Shown: positions 5,101 through 7,470 of the stretch, piece by piece
Position numbering within the stretch: position 1 is the stretch's first letter
Layout of the letters: each line of letters opens with the position of its first letter
Source: an uncultured Bacteroides sp.
Lineage (GTDB): Bacteria; Bacteroidota; Bacteroidia; Bacteroidales; Bacteroidaceae
Assembly (NCBI GenBank): GCA_900551645.1
Contig: URWP01000134.1
Span: forward strand, 1-7,470
DNA: 7,470 nt
Direction of reading: 5' to 3'
Notes under the pieces: model-generated
Seen by the model: the letters and a program-made list of their open reading frames with translations, nothing else
What the model was told of the DNA's origin: nothing
The model's database searches: none
Position numbers and translations under genes: made by a program

Positions 5101-7470
5101 TTATTTCAATTCCTTCAATAATTCATCTACAGCTGCCTTCAATTGGGTATCTTCTCCTTCGACAATCGTCTCCGGTGCATTAAGTATATAAATATCCGGT
5201 TCAAGTTGTTTATTCTCCAGATAAGAACCGTCTTCTGTACGATAACCTACCACAGGAATACCAAATACCAAAGATGGGTCCTGCAGACGTTCCCAGCTGA
5301 CTGTTGTCATGGTTCCGGGAACCGGAGCTCCGACCAGTTTACCCATCTGCTTATAATGGTAAACCCACGGTGTGCCGTGTGCATTCGAATAATTGGCTTC
5401 ACACTGTACCATAATAGAAGGCTTGTTCCAGCGGCGACTCGGCATATCGCAAGCTTCCCGTCCGCGAACTACCTGAGTCAGGTATTTCTTGCCCGAGAAC
5501 AAGACTTCAATGTCTTCGTGCAAGCGACCACCACCGTTGAAACGAGTATCAATGACGATACCTTCACAATTATTGTATTTACCCAAAATATCGGAATAGA
5601 CCGTACGGAAACTACCGTCGTCCATCGATTCAATATGAACATATCCCAATCGGCCGTTCGACCACTTCTCTACATCGGCAGCCCGTTGTTTCACCCATCG
5701 TTTATAAAGCAAATCCTGGAAACTACCGTTACTGATAGGCTTCACCACTTCATCCCAACGGGAACCGCTTTGCGGGTCATACAGAGAAACCAAAACCTTC
5801 TTTCCACTTTTACCATTTAATAAGGTAGAATAATCGGTATTCTGAGCAATCGTTTCCCCATCAATCTTTTCAATAACCATACCGGCTTTCAAACGTGTAT
5901 TCTTCCGGTCGAAAGGACCTTTCTCCACAACTTCGGCCACACGCACTCCGTTCCCTTCATAATCCCAATCATACAAGATTCCCAAGTTTCCGGTAGCATC
6001 GCCCGGTACAGACGGATAAAAACGGCCTCCAGTATGCGATACATTCAGTTCTCCCAGCAGTTCGCTCAACAGTTCCGCAAAGTCATAATTATTGTTGATA
6101 TGAGGCAGGAACTTCCGATAACTGGCAGACATCATCTCCCAATCCACACCGTGCATGTTCACCTCATAGAAACGTTTCTTCTCCTGCTTACAAACATGGT
6201 CGAACATGTATTCCCGTTCGGCTGCCCGGTCCATTTTCATTACAGCCTTATACGATACTGGTTTCAAAGCATCCGAACCGGTATCCATCTTCTGCAAGGT
6301 TCCGGCTCCCAATACGAACAGGTTCTTTCCTTCTTTATCCAGTTCCATGTTTCCCCAACCGGCATCCATCTTGTGCAACAATTTGGTTTCATGCTTGCGC
6401 AGATCCATCTTCCACATATCAAACCCACCTTCGAACGAAGAAAGATAATACAGTTGTTCACCGTCTTTCGAAAGAATAGCCGAAGCCAGACTCGACGAAT
6501 TGGGAGTCAGACGGACAATGCGGTCCTGAATACCGTCCAGTTCCACCTCAATATCCTTTGCAGACTCCTCCTTTTTCTTATCCGATTTCTTATCGTCTTT
6601 TTTCTTATCATCCTTCTTTTCGGCAGCCTCATCCTGTTCTTTTTCCAGTTCTTTCTGAAGTTCATAATCCTCTTTGTTCAGACGGAACTTGTCGTATGCG
6701 TCCTGGTTGACAAAAACCAGCATTACATCGTCCAGCGAACCCCACGAAGCATGGTTACGCATACCATAACGTTCAGTGGTAAAAAGAATAGCGTTACCGT
6801 CCATTACCCAACGTGGAGAACCGCTGGTATAACCGCTTCCGGTCAGGTTGACCACTTCGCCTGTTCCGTCTGCACGTACCAGACCGATATCAGAATACGG
6901 GTCGTGACGGTTGCCGATACACTCCAAGGTAAACCATTTTCCATCGGGCGACCAGCTATATGAGAAATTACCGTCGGTGCTGTACCACAAGGAACCGTCG
7001 GTTACCTGACGCACTTGCTTGGTAGCCAGATTGACCACCATCAGCCGGCTACGGTCTTCGATGAAAGCCACTTCCTTGCCGTCGGGAGAAAACTGAGGAT
7101 ACATCCGTTCCACGGTTTCAGACGGGAGCAACACTTCTTCGTCTATCAAGGTAGCGTTCGGGAAATTCGGATCTTCCTTCCGGGCAATCCGTGCCGTATA
7201 GAGCTGCCAGTTTCCGGACCGTTCACTGGCATAAACCAAAGTACGGTTATCAGGAGCAAACGAAAGTCCCCTTTCAGTGGCCGGTGTATGGGTTATCTGC
7301 TTGGTAGTTCCATATTCTACCGAAGTGACAAACACTTCTCCACGGACAATGAAAGCTACCTGCTTGCCATCCGGCGAAACAACTGCTTCACTGGCCCCTT
7401 TTGTGAAAGTCAAGGTTTCCGGTAATTCAGCAGCATCGGTAATCAGCGAAACAGCCACCTTCTGCGGCTG
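5101..7470 (-). CDS. Tricorn-type S41 peptidase, N-terminus beyond window
   Basis: This is a serine peptidase of the tricorn family, which trims peptides inside a large beta-propeller assembly. The reading frame is open to the right edge; 789 residues are visible (numbered here from codon 7468-7470), and the GTG at 7456-7458 is not a credible start. Compared with Thermoplasma tricorn, about 270 N-terminal residues are missing, mainly the first propeller and any signal peptide. Visible parts: a WD40/PD40-like propeller with SPDG-type blades near residues 32, 72, 128 and 174; a charged Lys/Asp/Glu linker, about 271-305; a Ser478-His479 pair in NVSHTGG; a PDZ domain, about 494-590; and the S41 core with RFNGGG (Gly648), nucleophile Ser695 in NYSNAH and Glu752 in LENK. 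Spacing between these residues closely matches tricorn Ser745, His746, Gly918, Ser965 and Glu1023, so the enzyme should be active. Asn696 replaces tricorn Asp966 next to the nucleophile. Bacteroidota homologues are usually exported, but export cannot be checked here. Confidence 0.93.
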   Translation of the reverse strand, partial: QPQKVAVSLITDAAELPETLTFTKGASEAVVSPDGKQVAFIVRGEVFVTSVEYGTTKQITHTPATERGLSFAPDNRTLVYASERSGNWQLYTARIARKEDPNFPNATLIDEEVLLPSETVERMYPQFSPDGKEVAFIEDRSRLMVVNLATKQVRQVTDGSLWYSTDGNFSYSWSPDGKWFTLECIGNRHDPYSDIGLVRADGTGEVVNLTGSGYTSGSPRWVMDGNAILFTTERYGMRNHASWGSLDDVMLVFVNQDAYDKFRLNKEDYELQKELEKEQDEAAEKKDDKKKDDKKSDKKKEESAKDIEVELDGIQDRIVRLTPNSSSLASAILSKDGEQLYYLSSFEGGFDMWKMDLRKHETKLLHKMDAGWGNMELDKEGKNLFVLGAGTLQKMDTGSDALKPVSYKAVMKMDRAAEREYMFDHVCKQEKKRFYEVNMHGVDWEMMSASYRKFLPHINNNYDFAELLSELLGELNVSHTGGRFYPSVPGDATGNLGILYDWDYEGNGVRVAEVVEKGPFDRKNTRLKAGMVIEKIDGETIAQNTDYSTLLNGKSGKKVLVSLYDPQSGSRWDEVVKPISNGSFQDLLYKRWVKQRAADVEKWSNGRLGYVHIESMDDGSFRTVYSDILGKYNNCEGIVIDTRFNGGGRLHEDIEVLFSGKKYLTQVVRGREACDMPSRRWNKPSIMVQCEANYSNAHGTPWVYHYKQMGKLVGAPVPGTMTTVSWERLQDPSLVFGIPVVGYRTEDGSYLENKQLEPDIYILNAPETIVEGEDTQLKAAVDELLKELK

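Noticed and set aside
5143..5820. A 225-codon open frame on the plus strand
   Set aside because: It lies fully opposite the PDZ/S41 catalytic core of the peptidase and shows no domain or leader signal of its own.
6034..6963. A 309-codon open frame on the plus strand, antisense to the peptidase
   Set aside because: The minus-strand frame encodes a clear tricorn-family protein with catalytic motifs. The plus-strand product is rich in Phe, Ile, Gln and His without recognisable domains, as expected from the complement of a coding strand.

Overview
The window looks like chromosomal DNA from a gut-type Bacteroidota bacterium, probably Bacteroides or a close relative. Three things point there: an adjacent SusC/SusD outer-membrane pair, A/T-rich leaders without strong Shine-Dalgarno sequences, and TAnnTTTG-type promoter boxes in the intergenic region. 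The species cannot be named from the sequence alone.

All genes read on the minus strand, so transcription runs from high to low coordinates. From the right edge, 7470-5101 holds the 3' three-quarters of a tricorn-type S41 peptidase; its N-terminus lies outside the window. A strong intrinsic terminator at 5039-5076 closes that unit. An A/T-rich intergenic region (4811-5100) follows, with two candidate promoters and two copies of a 14-bp near-palindromic element in inverted orientation. Next come a SusC-like TonB-dependent transporter (4810-1724) and, 19 nt after its stop, a SusD-like surface lipoprotein (1704-58). A 12-bp-stem terminator at 1-32 ends the pair.

The SusC and SusD products are expected to form a lidded outer-membrane importer: SusD captures an oligomeric ligand at the surface and SusC moves it to the periplasm using TonB energy. 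The substrate cannot be read from the window. No SusE/F protein, glycoside hydrolase, sigma/anti-sigma pair or HTCS regulator is present. The tricorn-like peptidase shows a complete Ser/His/Ser/Glu catalytic set and should degrade peptides. Its proximity could mean the importer handles peptides, as RagAB does, but the terminator and separate leader indicate independent transcription, so this link is weak.

I see no clearly novel system, mobile element, CRISPR array, tRNA or rRNA. The most interesting structure is the susC upstream region, where the repeated dyad could be a paired operator or, less likely, the ends of a small invertible promoter segment.
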